Below, in pieces: positions 1-6,604 of a DNA stretch of 24,016 nucleotides. Below the pieces are notes generated by a model. The model did no database searches and was not told the DNA's origin. It was given only the letters and a program-made list of their open reading frames with translations. Each line of letters starts with the position of its first letter. Position 1 is the first letter of the stretch. The position numbers and the translations under genes are program-made. Origin of the DNA: Candidatus Omnitrophota bacterium (GTDB taxonomy: Bacteria; Omnitrophota; Koll11; Duberdicusellales; 4484-171); NCBI GenBank assembly GCA_030692055.1, contig JAUYCY010000186.1, positions 1 to 24,016 of the forward strand, written 5' to 3'.

Positions 1-669
1 CAAAATAATGGTAGGTACCCAAGACTTTACTTTTTCTATTGCCACCAGTTGCATTTTTTCTTTATGTTTCTTAAAAATAAAGCGTAGAACAAAGAATGAA
101 GCTAATGCTCCTAATTCTACCGCGAAAAATATGCTGGGGCGGCCCTTATAGAAAAAGAAATCCATAAAATTCATCTTGGCAAATCCGCCTAAAAGCATAC
201 TCGGAGGGTCTCCGATTAAAGTAGCAGTGCCTTGCAGGTTGCTTGAAATAGCAATACCAATCATCATGTTAACGGGGTTTATTTTTAGCTTCTTAGCTAG
301 CTCTAAGGCAATAGGCGCTACGATTAAAACCGTGGCTACATTTTCCACAAATGCGGAAATAAAACCGGTCAAAGCACAAATCAACAATATTGCCCAACAA
401 GTATTTTTTGCCCTGTCCACAATAACTTCAGCTAAATACGCCGGGACACGGCTTTCCATAAAAATGTTAGCTACCACTAATGTTCCTACAAATATTCCCA
501 TCACATTCCAGTTAATTGCTGTAAAAAAAGCGTCTTTTAACGAAATTGTGCGGGTTATGATGAGTAAAATTGCCCCCAAAACTGCTACTTGAGTTCTTTT
601 TTTGGGCAGGAATATAAAAAGCAGGTAACTTATAATAAAAATCACTAATGCCGTAAGGGAAGGACTCAT
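1..669 (-). CDS. ArsB/NhaD-type ion permease (SLC13-like), C-terminus cut by window edge
   Basis: An integral membrane transporter of the ion-transporter superfamily that includes ArsB arsenite and NhaD sodium/proton permeases. About 223 residues are visible and the frame is open to the window edge, so the C-terminal half is missing. The translation begins MSPSLTALVIF and has several hydrophobic helices. The clearest family signature is the stretch around ENVATVLIVAPIALELAKKL followed by SSNLQGTATLIGDPPSMLLG, which matches the conserved transport-core loop of NhaD/ArsB/P-protein permeases (family knowledge). The ATG is supported by an AGGAG Shine-Dalgarno at 674-678, four bases upstream. It lies 26 bp after yqeY and is probably co-transcribed with it. 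The substrate (Na+, arsenite, dicarboxylate) cannot be told from this fragment. Confidence 0.85.
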   Translation of the reverse strand, partial: MSPSLTALVIFIISYLLFIFLPKKRTQVAVLGAILLIITRTISLKDAFFTAINWNVMGIFVGTLVVANIFMESRVPAYLAEVIVDRAKNTCWAILLICALTGFISAFVENVATVLIVAPIALELAKKLKINPVNMMIGIAISSNLQGTATLIGDPPSMLLGGFAKMNFMDFFFYKGRPSIFFAVELGALASFFVLRFIFKKHKEKMQLVAIEKVKSWVPTIIL

Positions 670-695
670 TATGCTCCTACGTTAACAAAAATAAT

Positions 696-1148
696 TCAAT
701 TGGAAGATAATTTCTTTTTAACTAAATCGCTTACTGTCTTAGAATCAGCCTGAGCTCCCACACGTGCCAAAACTTCTTTCATCACTTTGCCCATATCTTT
801 TATGGAGGTAGCACCGACGCTAAGAGTAACCTCATTAATTACAGAGGTTGATTCTGCTTCGCTTAAGGCTTTAGGCAGGTATTCGGCAAGGATGGCTATT
901 TCTTTTTCAGTCTTTTCTATAAAATCGCTCTTACCGGATTTAATAACGCTTTCTTTAGCTTCTTCTAAGCGTTTTTTAAGTTTTTGTAAAACCCCAAGCG
1001 CTTCGCTATCTTCTAGCTTGTCTTTTTTAGCGCTAATCGCTAAATTCTGAAACTCTGCGCGCACAAAACTTAAAAAATCCGCTTTGTCTTTATTGCGGGC
1101 TTTAAACGTCTCGATATAGTCTTTATAAATTTTATCTACTAACATCAT
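696..1148 (-). CDS. yqeY: GatB/YqeY domain protein
   Basis: A soluble protein of 150 residues, the usual size for the YqeY family. This family is related to the C-terminal tRNA-binding domain of the GatB amidotransferase subunit, and its exact role is not established. Recognisable family features are the N-terminal helix followed by FLSFVRAEFQNLAISAKKDK, the central EKTEKEIAILAEYLPKALSE segment, and the C-terminal DMGKVMKEVLARVGAQADSK stretch ending in VSDLVKKKL. The chosen ATG at 1148 is followed directly by a second ATG, so the first residue is uncertain. No Shine-Dalgarno precedes it. Instead a strong promoter ends six bases upstream, so the message is probably leaderless. It is followed closely by the permease gene. 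Confidence 0.9.
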   Translation of the reverse strand: MMLVDKIYKDYIETFKARNKDKADFLSFVRAEFQNLAISAKKDKLEDSEALGVLQKLKKRLEEAKESVIKSGKSDFIEKTEKEIAILAEYLPKALSEAESTSVINEVTLSVGATSIKDMGKVMKEVLARVGAQADSKTVSDLVKKKLSSN

Positions 1149-1154
1149 TGTGGG

Positions 1155-1183
1155 ATTATATCATAATCCAGCAAATATCTCAA
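1155..1183 (-). promoter_or_regulatory. sigma70-type promoter for yqeY and permease, predicted leaderless
   Basis: On the minus strand TTGAGA (1178-1183) is followed after exactly 17 bases by TATAAT (1155-1160). The -10 is extended by an upstream TG one base away (1162-1163). This matches 5 of 6 bases of the -35 consensus and all of the -10. It lies in the 44-bp gap after the methionine synthase stop codon. The A of the yqeY ATG is the seventh base after the -10, which is where transcription would normally start. Confidence 0.7.
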
Positions 1184-1192
1184 CTAAAACAC

Positions 1193-3592
1193 TTATAGTT
1201 TTGTTAAATCTTTGGCTACATGTACAGCTTCCACGCCGTCTTTAGCGTATGTTGCGCCTATGGAATCGGCATAGGTTTTATTTACTACTGCTCCGCCCAC
1301 CATAAATTTACATTTCAATCCTTCTTTTCTAGCCAACTCAACTACCTCTTTCATGCTTACCATGGTGGTAGTCATAAGAGCGGAGAGGCCGACAATATCC
1401 GGGCGGTAGCGCTTAATATCTTGGATGATTTTTTGCGCTGAAACATCTTTACCTATATCAATAATCTGAAATCCGTGATTTTTTAGCATGAGCGCGATAA
1501 TGTTTTTACCGATATCGTGTATATCGCCTCGAACGGTAGCCAGAAGAATAACCGCCTTCTTAATCTGCCTGAACTCTTCTTTTTTAAGATGAGGCTCTAT
1601 AACCTTAAAACCCGAATTCATAGTCTCTGCGCTGGCAATTAACTGCGGCAGGAAATATTCTTTTTTTTCAAATAACTCACCTACTTTTATGATTGCGGGA
1701 ATCATATATTTCTGCATAAGTTTAATGGCTGTGATATTAGTTTTAAGCACCTTACTCACAACTTTAACTATAATCTCCCTATCCCCTTTAACAATAGCCT
1801 CAAATACTTCTTGCGCGGGGGGTAATGTTTTAGGCTTTTTTTGCACTTTTTTAAAGCTAGATACCCCGGAGTATTTGGCTATAAATTCTAAGCCGGCTTC
1901 ATCTTTATTAAGCAATACATTTTCTGCTAATTTATTTTTAACCTTTCTAGCATCTAAAGGATCTGCTATTGCTAAAGTCAATCCCTTAGTCTTTGCCATA
2001 GTCAAAAAGACTTTATTAATCAGGTGCCGCCGGGGAAAACCAAAAGAAATATTAGAAAGCCCTATGATAGTATTATATTTTAGAACTTCAGAGCACCACT
2101 TTATGGTTTTAAACGCGACAAGCGCCGCATTGGGGCTAGAAGAAATTGTCATCGCTAAGGCATCCACAATAATATCATCGTTAGTGAGCCCTACTTTTTT
2201 AATTTCTTTTATTATTTCTTTAATTATTTTTTTGCGCCTTGCAAAAGTTAGAGGTATTTCTCTGCCGGCTATCGGCAAAAGTATGCACATCGCGCCGTAT
2301 TTTTTTGCTAAAGGTAAAAGTTTTTTAAGCTTTCCTTTTTCTGCGGATATGGAATTAATCAAAGCTCTGCCCGGATAAAGCCGTAAGGCTTTATCAATTG
2401 CTCCTATATTCGTAGAATCAATTACTAACGGTAAATGTGTTGATACGGCAAGCGCGCAAATCGCTTCACTCATTACTTTGCCTTCATTAATGCCAGGGAC
2501 TCCCACGTTAACATCTAATGCCTTTGCTTGGGCATTCTCCTGCTCCTTAGCTAACAGCCGCAGTAACGATAAATTACCCTCTAATAATTCTTTTTGTAGT
2601 TGTTTTTTACCTGTAGGGTTAATCTTTTCACCTATAACAGAAAAAGTTTTTCTTTTTGTGATGATAAGCGCCATTCTTGCAGAGCTTAAGGCGCTGATTG
2701 ATTTTCTAAGAGGCGGAATCGGCTTTTTGCCGGAAACTGCCTTTTTTAAATACTGTATATGTTCTGGCGTAGTGCCGCAACAACCCCCAAGTACATTAGC
2801 GCCTGCTCTAACTAAACGAACCCCAAAAGAAGCGAATTTAGCGGCACTCATACTAAAGGTAGTTTTATTATTTATCAATTTAGGCATGCCCGCATTTGGC
2901 TTCGCTATCAAGGGGACTGTAGCATAGGGTTTAATTAACTTAATAATTTTGAGCATATCTTCTGGCCCGGTTGAACAGTTACAGCCAACCGCATTTGCGC
3001 CTAAGCTTTGCAAGGTGATAAGCGCGCTTTCTGGATCATTGCCGTTTAAGGTGCGGCCGTCTTTTTCAAATGTCATTGTTACCGCGGTAAATTTATCGGT
3101 AAGCTCTTTTACCGCAATTAATGCTGCGCGGGCCTCCTGTATATCCATCATGGTCTCAATCACGAATAGGTCAACTCCGCCTAAAAGCAATCCCCTAACT
3201 TGTTCTTTAAAAATATCAACAGCTTCTTCAAAGTCTAAGCCCCCAAAGGGCTTAACGAATTTTCCTGTAGGCCCGATATCGCCGGCAACCAGGCCTTTCC
3301 TTCGAAGGCTACGCCTAGCAACTATGGCTAATTCCCTGTTTAGGGAAACGACATCTTTTACACCATACTGGGAAAGCTTTATTCTATTTGCGCCAAAAGT
3401 GCACGTATATATAATATCCGCTCCGGCATCAAAATAATCAGAATGTACCGACGAGATGACTTCAACGTTCTCTAAACACCACACTTCAGGGCATACCCCT
3501 ACAGGCATTCCCCGTTTATGCAGCTGTGTCCCTGTTGCTCCGTCAAGCACCAATACTTTTTTCTTCAATAGGTTAAAAATATTATTTTTCAT
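1193..3592 (-). CDS. metH: Cobalamin-dependent methionine synthase without reactivation domain
   Basis: Transfers a methyl group from methyltetrahydrofolate through cobalamin to homocysteine, giving methionine in the cytoplasm. Domains in order over 799 residues: homocysteine-binding barrel (about 1-295) with the zinc ligands Cys206 in CNCSTG and Cys271-Cys272 in GGCCGTTPEHI; pterin/folate-binding barrel (about 310-565, GEKINPTGKK and GLSNISFGFPRR); cobalamin-binding cap (about 590-670); and Rossmann cobalamin domain (about 675-799) with DIHDIG at 690-695, His692 being the expected lower cobalt ligand. The roughly 1200-residue E. coli enzyme has a further C-terminal reactivation domain, absent here but encoded by the gene 5 bp upstream. 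Start ATG at 3592. No cobalamin riboswitch was recognised. Confidence 0.95.
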   Translation of the reverse strand: MKNNIFNLLKKKVLVLDGATGTQLHKRGMPVGVCPEVWCLENVEVISSVHSDYFDAGADIIYTCTFGANRIKLSQYGVKDVVSLNRELAIVARRSLRRKGLVAGDIGPTGKFVKPFGGLDFEEAVDIFKEQVRGLLLGGVDLFVIETMMDIQEARAALIAVKELTDKFTAVTMTFEKDGRTLNGNDPESALITLQSLGANAVGCNCSTGPEDMLKIIKLIKPYATVPLIAKPNAGMPKLINNKTTFSMSAAKFASFGVRLVRAGANVLGGCCGTTPEHIQYLKKAVSGKKPIPPLRKSISALSSARMALIITKRKTFSVIGEKINPTGKKQLQKELLEGNLSLLRLLAKEQENAQAKALDVNVGVPGINEGKVMSEAICALAVSTHLPLVIDSTNIGAIDKALRLYPGRALINSISAEKGKLKKLLPLAKKYGAMCILLPIAGREIPLTFARRKKIIKEIIKEIKKVGLTNDDIIVDALAMTISSSPNAALVAFKTIKWCSEVLKYNTIIGLSNISFGFPRRHLINKVFLTMAKTKGLTLAIADPLDARKVKNKLAENVLLNKDEAGLEFIAKYSGVSSFKKVQKKPKTLPPAQEVFEAIVKGDREIIVKVVSKVLKTNITAIKLMQKYMIPAIIKVGELFEKKEYFLPQLIASAETMNSGFKVIEPHLKKEEFRQIKKAVILLATVRGDIHDIGKNIIALMLKNHGFQIIDIGKDVSAQKIIQDIKRYRPDIVGLSALMTTTMVSMKEVVELARKEGLKCKFMVGGAVVNKTYADSIGATYAKDGVEAVHVAKDLTKL

Positions 3593-3597
3593 TTAAT

Positions 3598-4206
3598 CTA
3601 GGTTATACCTGTTACGGCGGTTGCGGTTTTTTCCGGTATAAGCATATACGCCTCGGTCATAGTAACGCCTAAGCTCTTAAGCTTAAGCAGCTCATAAAAT
3701 ACCTTTTGATATTTTATGGAAAAATCCCCGTAACCGCAAGAAATACGCTTTGTAAGGAGACAAAGATTTTCTCTAGCAAGTTCCTGCCCGTAATAACCCT
3801 GAATCCACTCAAAGCCAGCATCAACCATTTCGCTTGCTACGGCGTCATAAATGACGCCTAATTTTAAATCATCTTCTTGAAGACTCTCAATCGCCCGGAT
3901 AATCGTATCCCCTGCGGTAATTGCCATGCAAAGCATCGCGCTGCAGCCTTTAAGTAACGAAAAAAGAAGCTTACTTTTAAAAGTATCTCCTGTAGGCAAA
4001 ATAATTTGCGTCGATTCGGCTCCTATAGGAATTCTTGCAGCAGTACCTTTTAGATTAAGCAACGCAGCCGCTCCATTAATACAGCGCTCTATCTCATCTT
4101 TCTCTTGCGCAGCTAACTTAGTAACGCCAGAACGATACCCCAGGCGATGGTATATCTTTTCATAAGGAATTTCAACAACTATTGGATTAAAAAGCTGCGT
4201 TTGCAT
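3598..4206 (-). CDS. Stand-alone methionine synthase reactivation-domain protein
   Basis: A 202-residue protein resembling the C-terminal activation domain of MetH, which binds S-adenosylmethionine and remethylates cobalamin after accidental oxidation. The diagnostic part is near the C-terminus: RISCGYGDFSIKYQK, then a helix and LGVTMTEAYMLIPEKTATAV. This corresponds to the conserved Arg-x-x-x-Gly-Tyr SAM-binding region and the LTESxxMxPxxSVSG motif of MetH. It lies 5 bp upstream of a MetH that lacks this domain, so the two form one operon and one functional enzyme. The same split arrangement is known in Thermotoga maritima (TM0268/TM0269). The ATG at 4206 has no obvious Shine-Dalgarno, and the 327 bp upstream is largely repeat DNA with no clear promoter seen. 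Confidence 0.88.
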   Translation of the reverse strand: MQTQLFNPIVVEIPYEKIYHRLGYRSGVTKLAAQEKDEIERCINGAAALLNLKGTAARIPIGAESTQIILPTGDTFKSKLLFSLLKGCSAMLCMAITAGDTIIRAIESLQEDDLKLGVIYDAVASEMVDAGFEWIQGYYGQELARENLCLLTKRISCGYGDFSIKYQKVFYELLKLKSLGVTMTEAYMLIPEKTATAVTGIT

Positions 4207-4290
4207 AGGGCTACGTAAATGCTTAATGCTTAATACTGGGTATTTCTTAAAGAGCGGCTAATGAAGCCTTCCATAGCTCCCCGGGCTAAT

Positions 4291-4393
4291 CCTTCGACTT
4301 TGCTCAGGATGGTTCGACCTTTCGGCCATACTCAGGGTCGAACACTGAGTATTCCCGAATGTGCTCGAGGGAATGGTGAGCTTAGTCGAACCA
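4291..4393. repeat. GTCGAA-rich ~100 bp repeat, copy A
   Basis: A 103-bp element whose second copy is at 19840-19940. The two share an identical 48-bp core (4321-4368 here) and differ by a few substitutions and short indels outside it. TTCGAC/GTCGAA is repeated throughout in both orientations. GGTTCGAC (4311-4318) and GTCGAACC (4385-4392) form an inverted pair near the ends, so the element could fold into a long hairpin. It lies in the gap between the membrane methyltransferase gene and the metH operon. It has no coding capacity of note and no transposase nearby. Confidence 0.85.
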
Positions 4394-4533
4394 AAGCCCG
4401 AGGTTTCAGCATGGCCAATACCAAGCGGCGCACCATACAAACCGCAGTATTCATGCCGCGGTTTTTGAGCACCTTAATACGATATTAAGCGAAATCCCGA
4501 TATCATCGGGAAGCGCCGTGAATGTATAAACTT
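4394..4533. other. Intergenic stretch with three small hairpins, no gene
   Basis: This is the rest of the 327-bp non-coding gap (4207-4533). It holds three inverted repeats: AAACCGC/GCGGTTT (4439-4445 and 4458-4464), CTTAATA/TATTAAG (4473-4489) and TCCCGAT/ATCGGGA (4495-4511). The last lies about 20 bp after the upstream gene's stop on the minus strand and could act as a weak terminator, although its T-tract is poor. The part nearest the downstream gene (4207-4290) shows no feature I can name. Confidence 0.5.
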
Positions 4534-5211
4534 TTATCTTCTGGATAAACGCTTTCTTTTGCCTTTTATAATTTCACCTGCAATGTCTACGGCTCCTAAT
4601 ACAAAGAACAAAATTATCAATACCCATTTTTTTATATCCATTGACTCATGCTCAATAATAAAGTAACCTTTTAAGCGAAAAATAATCGTAATATTTATAA
4701 TCCAGATAAACAGTTTATATTCGTGATTTTCAATCACGCGCGCGAAACTAAAATGCCATTTCTCTCCCGTCTTGTAAGGAAAAATTGTAGGTAATATTGC
4801 CGGAACTTTCGCTTTATAATCAAGATATGCCTCCTTATATCTTTCAGTCAATGCCCGCTCTTCATTTTTAATTGTTCTATAATAAACTATTGCCATGACG
4901 ATAATAAATAAAGCGCCTATATAGGAAGTTCTAAGCATAATGCTAAATCCTATAGCAATAAGCATTGTGCCTAAATACAGCGGATGACGTATGAGCGAAT
5001 AAGGGCCTGAAACTGTAAGTCTTTCTGTTTTTATGGCATAACCATTAGCCCATAACCTTGTAAGCAGTCCCGCAATAATAAAATAAATACCTGCCTTAAA
5101 CGAATAATAGGTGGGGCTACAGGCCGGATAAAATAAAACAAATATCCCAAAAGGATAGGTGATAAAAAAACGCAGCTTAAACCAACGCTTAAATCTCTCG
5201 TGGATATTCAC
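4534..5211 (-). CDS. ICMT/PEMT-family membrane methyltransferase
   Basis: A 225-residue integral membrane protein of the isoprenylcysteine carboxyl methyltransferase / phosphatidylethanolamine N-methyltransferase superfamily, which uses S-adenosylmethionine at the membrane. The family signature is GPYSLIRHPLYLG at 69-81, followed after a hydrophobic pair by NEERALTERYKEAYLDYKAK with Glu117-Glu118 and a VPAILP end, the usual ICMT pattern. Hydrophobic segments are near residues 13-30, 38-54, 82-110, 166-180 and 194-212. The last two go beyond the minimal domain. The start is a GTG at 5211 without a clear Shine-Dalgarno, and no in-frame ATG lies close by. The substrate (lipid, isoprenoid or protein) is unknown. 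It stands apart from its neighbours, with non-coding DNA on both sides. Confidence 0.8.
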   Translation of the reverse strand: MNIHERFKRWFKLRFFITYPFGIFVLFYPACSPTYYSFKAGIYFIIAGLLTRLWANGYAIKTERLTVSGPYSLIRHPLYLGTMLIAIGFSIMLRTSYIGALFIIVMAIVYYRTIKNEERALTERYKEAYLDYKAKVPAILPTIFPYKTGEKWHFSFARVIENHEYKLFIWIINITIIFRLKGYFIIEHESMDIKKWVLIILFFVLGAVDIAGEIIKGKRKRLSRR

Positions 5212-5254
5212 GCTATTAGTATTTCGATAGGAAAGTAGCTAAAGATAAAATAAA

Positions 5255-5327
5255 ATATTTTAATAAAAATCAACCAGTCTCCGCGGCAAGCCGCGGAGTA
5301 TGTTCTATAGTAATATTATCACTGGTT
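5255..5327 (-). terminator. Nested inverted repeat, probable terminator
   Basis: An inner palindrome CTCCGCGGCAAGCCGCGGAG (5279-5298) sits between an outer pair AACCAGT (5272-5278) and ACTGGTT (5321-5327). On the minus strand the structure is followed by a T-rich run. It begins 32 bp after the stop of the EF-Tu-domain-like gene, so it is well placed to end the phosphoglycosyl transferase transcript. The inner palindrome also looks like a member of a repeat family. Confidence 0.55.
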
Positions 5328-5359
5328 CATTCATTGCCTTGGAATGAGGTCAACTACGT

Positions 5360-5662
5360 TTACGATTTCGGCTTCATCCCCGTGGCTTGCCACGGGGTAT
5401 TCGCCGAGAGGGAATAAAGTGTCACCCCTGGTTTAATATCAAAAATAGTTACGTTTTTGATAAAGAGGGTTACCATGTCTTTAACTCTAGCGGTGTGGAC
5501 CGGTTCGCCGCGCATATCCATTTTTACAACAGCGAAAATTTTACCTTTAGGCGTAGTGCCTTGCGAACCATCCTCTATTCGCCCGTCAATAACTTTTCCC
5601 GAAACTACTACGCCTAAGTCAGGTAAACCAAAACAGGTACTTACAGCAAATTCTGCATGCAT
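5360..5662 (-). CDS. Free-standing EF-Tu domain-2-like beta-barrel protein
   Basis: A 100-residue protein with the pattern of the EF-Tu/IF-2 domain 2 barrel. FGLPDLGVVVSGKVIDGRI corresponds to the GxGxVVTGxVxxGxI strand pair of elongation factors, and TARVKDMVTLFIKNV plus FDIKPGVTL corresponds to the later AxxGDxVxLxLxxV...DIxxGxxL strands. There is no GTPase domain. Small stand-alone proteins of this kind exist in bacteria and archaea under names such as translation elongation factor-like protein; their role is not known. The start is an ATG 6 bp after the phosphoglycosyl transferase stop, so the two are probably co-transcribed. The last residues (NTPWQATG onward) are encoded by a palindromic repeat at 5378-5397, suggesting that an insertion replaced the original C-terminus. 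Confidence 0.7.
   Translation of the reverse strand: MHAEFAVSTCFGLPDLGVVVSGKVIDGRIEDGSQGTTPKGKIFAVVKMDMRGEPVHTARVKDMVTLFIKNVTIFDIKPGVTLYSLSANTPWQATGMKPKS
5378..5397. repeat. Perfect 20-bp palindrome inside a coding 3' end
   Basis: CCCCGTGGC, TT, GCCACGGGG: a 9-bp stem with a two-base centre, in frame within the last codons of the EF-Tu domain-like gene. It has the same design as the palindromes at 5279-5298 and 23887-23904. Confidence 0.85.
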
Positions 5663-5668
5663 ATAGCT

Positions 5669-6292
5669 TCATTTTTTTGTTGGTCGAAAAGTACTATGAT
5701 TATTTTGCCATTGCGTTTCCCATTTTCGCCTAAGTGTTACAACAATAGAGTGGATAATAAGTTTCGTATCAATCCAAAATGTTTGTTCTTGGATATATTT
5801 CAGATCATATTTTAATTTTTCATCATTAGATATATATTTATCGATTGTTATCTGAGCTAACCCTGTTAAGCCCGGCCGAACGCTTGAACGTACAGAAAAC
5901 CCATTCTGATCCGCTAATGTAGCGGCTTCGCAAGGCATAAGCGGCCTTGGGCCCACAAAGGACATTTCGCCTTTAAGGATATTAATAATCTGAGGTAATT
6001 CATCCATTGCGCAACTACGTAAAAACCTGCCTATTTTTGTAATACGAATTCGTGGATCAGCTTTCTTAACGCCAGAAGTGGGTATTTCCTTAGAATCAAT
6101 GCTCATCGAACGAAATTTCAACATCTGGAATTTCTTTGCACCTTTGCCAACTCTTGCTTGTTTATAAAATACAAAACCTTTATCTTCTTGCCAAATTAAA
6201 AAAGAAAATAAAATAAAAAATGGCGCAAAACATAAGCAGCCACCTAACGCAAGAATAATGTCAAAGGGTCTTTTATACCAACCTTTCTCCAT
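5669..6292 (-). CDS. Minimal phosphoglycosyl transferase (bacterial sugar transferase)
   Basis: Transfers a sugar-1-phosphate from a nucleotide sugar to undecaprenyl phosphate at the inner membrane, the first step in building many surface glycans. The 207-residue protein is a monotopic, PglC-sized form without the N-terminal multi-helix region of WbaP/WcaJ. Features in order: basic N-terminus and re-entrant hydrophobic helix (about 8-34), KFRSM (59-63), the catalytic Asp97-Glu98 in AMDELPQIINILKGEMS, the VGPRPL motif (113-118), and RPGLTGLAQI. I chose the ATG at 6292 because GGGGA lies a few bases upstream. An in-frame TTG at 6343 would add 17 residues but overlaps the upstream small ORF and has no ribosome site. 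The sugar it carries cannot be predicted. Confidence 0.93.
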   Translation of the reverse strand: MEKGWYKRPFDIILALGGCLCFAPFFILFSFLIWQEDKGFVFYKQARVGKGAKKFQMLKFRSMSIDSKEIPTSGVKKADPRIRITKIGRFLRSCAMDELPQIINILKGEMSFVGPRPLMPCEAATLADQNGFSVRSSVRPGLTGLAQITIDKYISNDEKLKYDLKYIQEQTFWIDTKLIIHSIVVTLRRKWETQWQNNHSTFRPTKK

Positions 6293-6309
6293 AAAAATCC
6301 CCGTATCGG

Positions 6310-6417
6310 TTATTTCTTTCGCTGAACAAACACATATACCCAAAACGAAATACAGGTAAAAGCGACAAATGCCTTATAAAGCATAAGCAACGCTTCCGGA
6401 AACTTAAAGAAAAACAT
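6310..6417 (-). CDS. Small single-helix membrane ORF, 35 residues
   Basis: An ATG preceded by one of the strongest ribosome-binding sites in the window (GGGAGGTGA at 6420-6428) opens a 35-codon frame ending in TAA. The product begins MFFFKFPEAL, continues with a hydrophobic stretch (about residues 9-31, rich in Leu, Phe, Val and aromatic residues) and ends VQRKK. This is the form of a small single-pass membrane protein with a basic cytoplasmic tail. It ends 17 bp before the phosphoglycosyl transferase ATG and would be translated from the same message. I do not recognise a family. It could be a real partner of the transferase or a leader peptide that couples translation. Confidence 0.55.
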   Translation of the reverse strand: MFFFKFPEALLMLYKAFVAFTCISFWVYVFVQRKK

Positions 6418-6419
6418 AC

Positions 6420-6428
6420 TCACCTCCC
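6420..6428 (-). promoter_or_regulatory. Strong ribosome-binding site of the 35-residue ORF
   Basis: GGGAGGTGA on the minus strand, with the GGGAGG core five bases from the ATG at 6417. Most genes in this window have weak or no Shine-Dalgarno sequence, which makes this site stand out and supports the small ORF. Confidence 0.65.
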
Positions 6429-6520
6429 ATGGATAGCGCTTAATCAAGCACAAAAGTTAATAAATGAACCATATTCTTTAACAATCTATTTTTTCTCTTT
6501 ACTCGTTATATGATATCTTT

Positions 6521-6548
6521 TTAAAATAACCAGCATGGTTGATGCTGG
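6521..6548 (-). terminator. Probable terminator of the polysaccharide operon
   Basis: On the minus strand CCAGCAT, CAACC, ATGCTGG (6548-6530) is followed directly by TTATTTT. It lies 57 bp after the stop of the last glycosyltransferase in the long cluster and upstream of the next small unit. The stem has only seven base pairs, so efficiency is uncertain. The rest of the gap (6429-6604) shows no promoter I can name with confidence. Confidence 0.5.
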
Positions 6549-6604
6549 GGCGACTCAAAGAAAAACATCCCATCGCATCATTGGTTAAACTAAAAACTAC
6601 TAAT

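Noticed and set aside
176..592. A 138-codon plus-strand frame
   Set aside because: The minus strand here encodes a clear ArsB/NhaD-type permease open to the edge; the plus frame is its shadow.
1689..2378. A 229-codon plus-strand frame
   Set aside because: It is antisense to the well-conserved metH; its composition mirrors the gene on the other strand.
4207..4290. A cobalamin riboswitch upstream of the metH operon
   Set aside because: The available leader is short and shows no recognisable B12-box; I could not support it by eye.
4258..4440. A 60-codon minus-strand frame and a 75-codon plus-strand frame over the repeat
   Set aside because: Both are mostly the translated GTCGAA repeat, which appears elsewhere as non-coding DNA; no ribosome site.
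6293..6343. An upstream TTG start for the phosphoglycosyl transferase
   Set aside because: It has no Shine-Dalgarno, adds residues not typical of the family and overlaps the 35-residue ORF; the ATG at 6292 has a GGGGA site.
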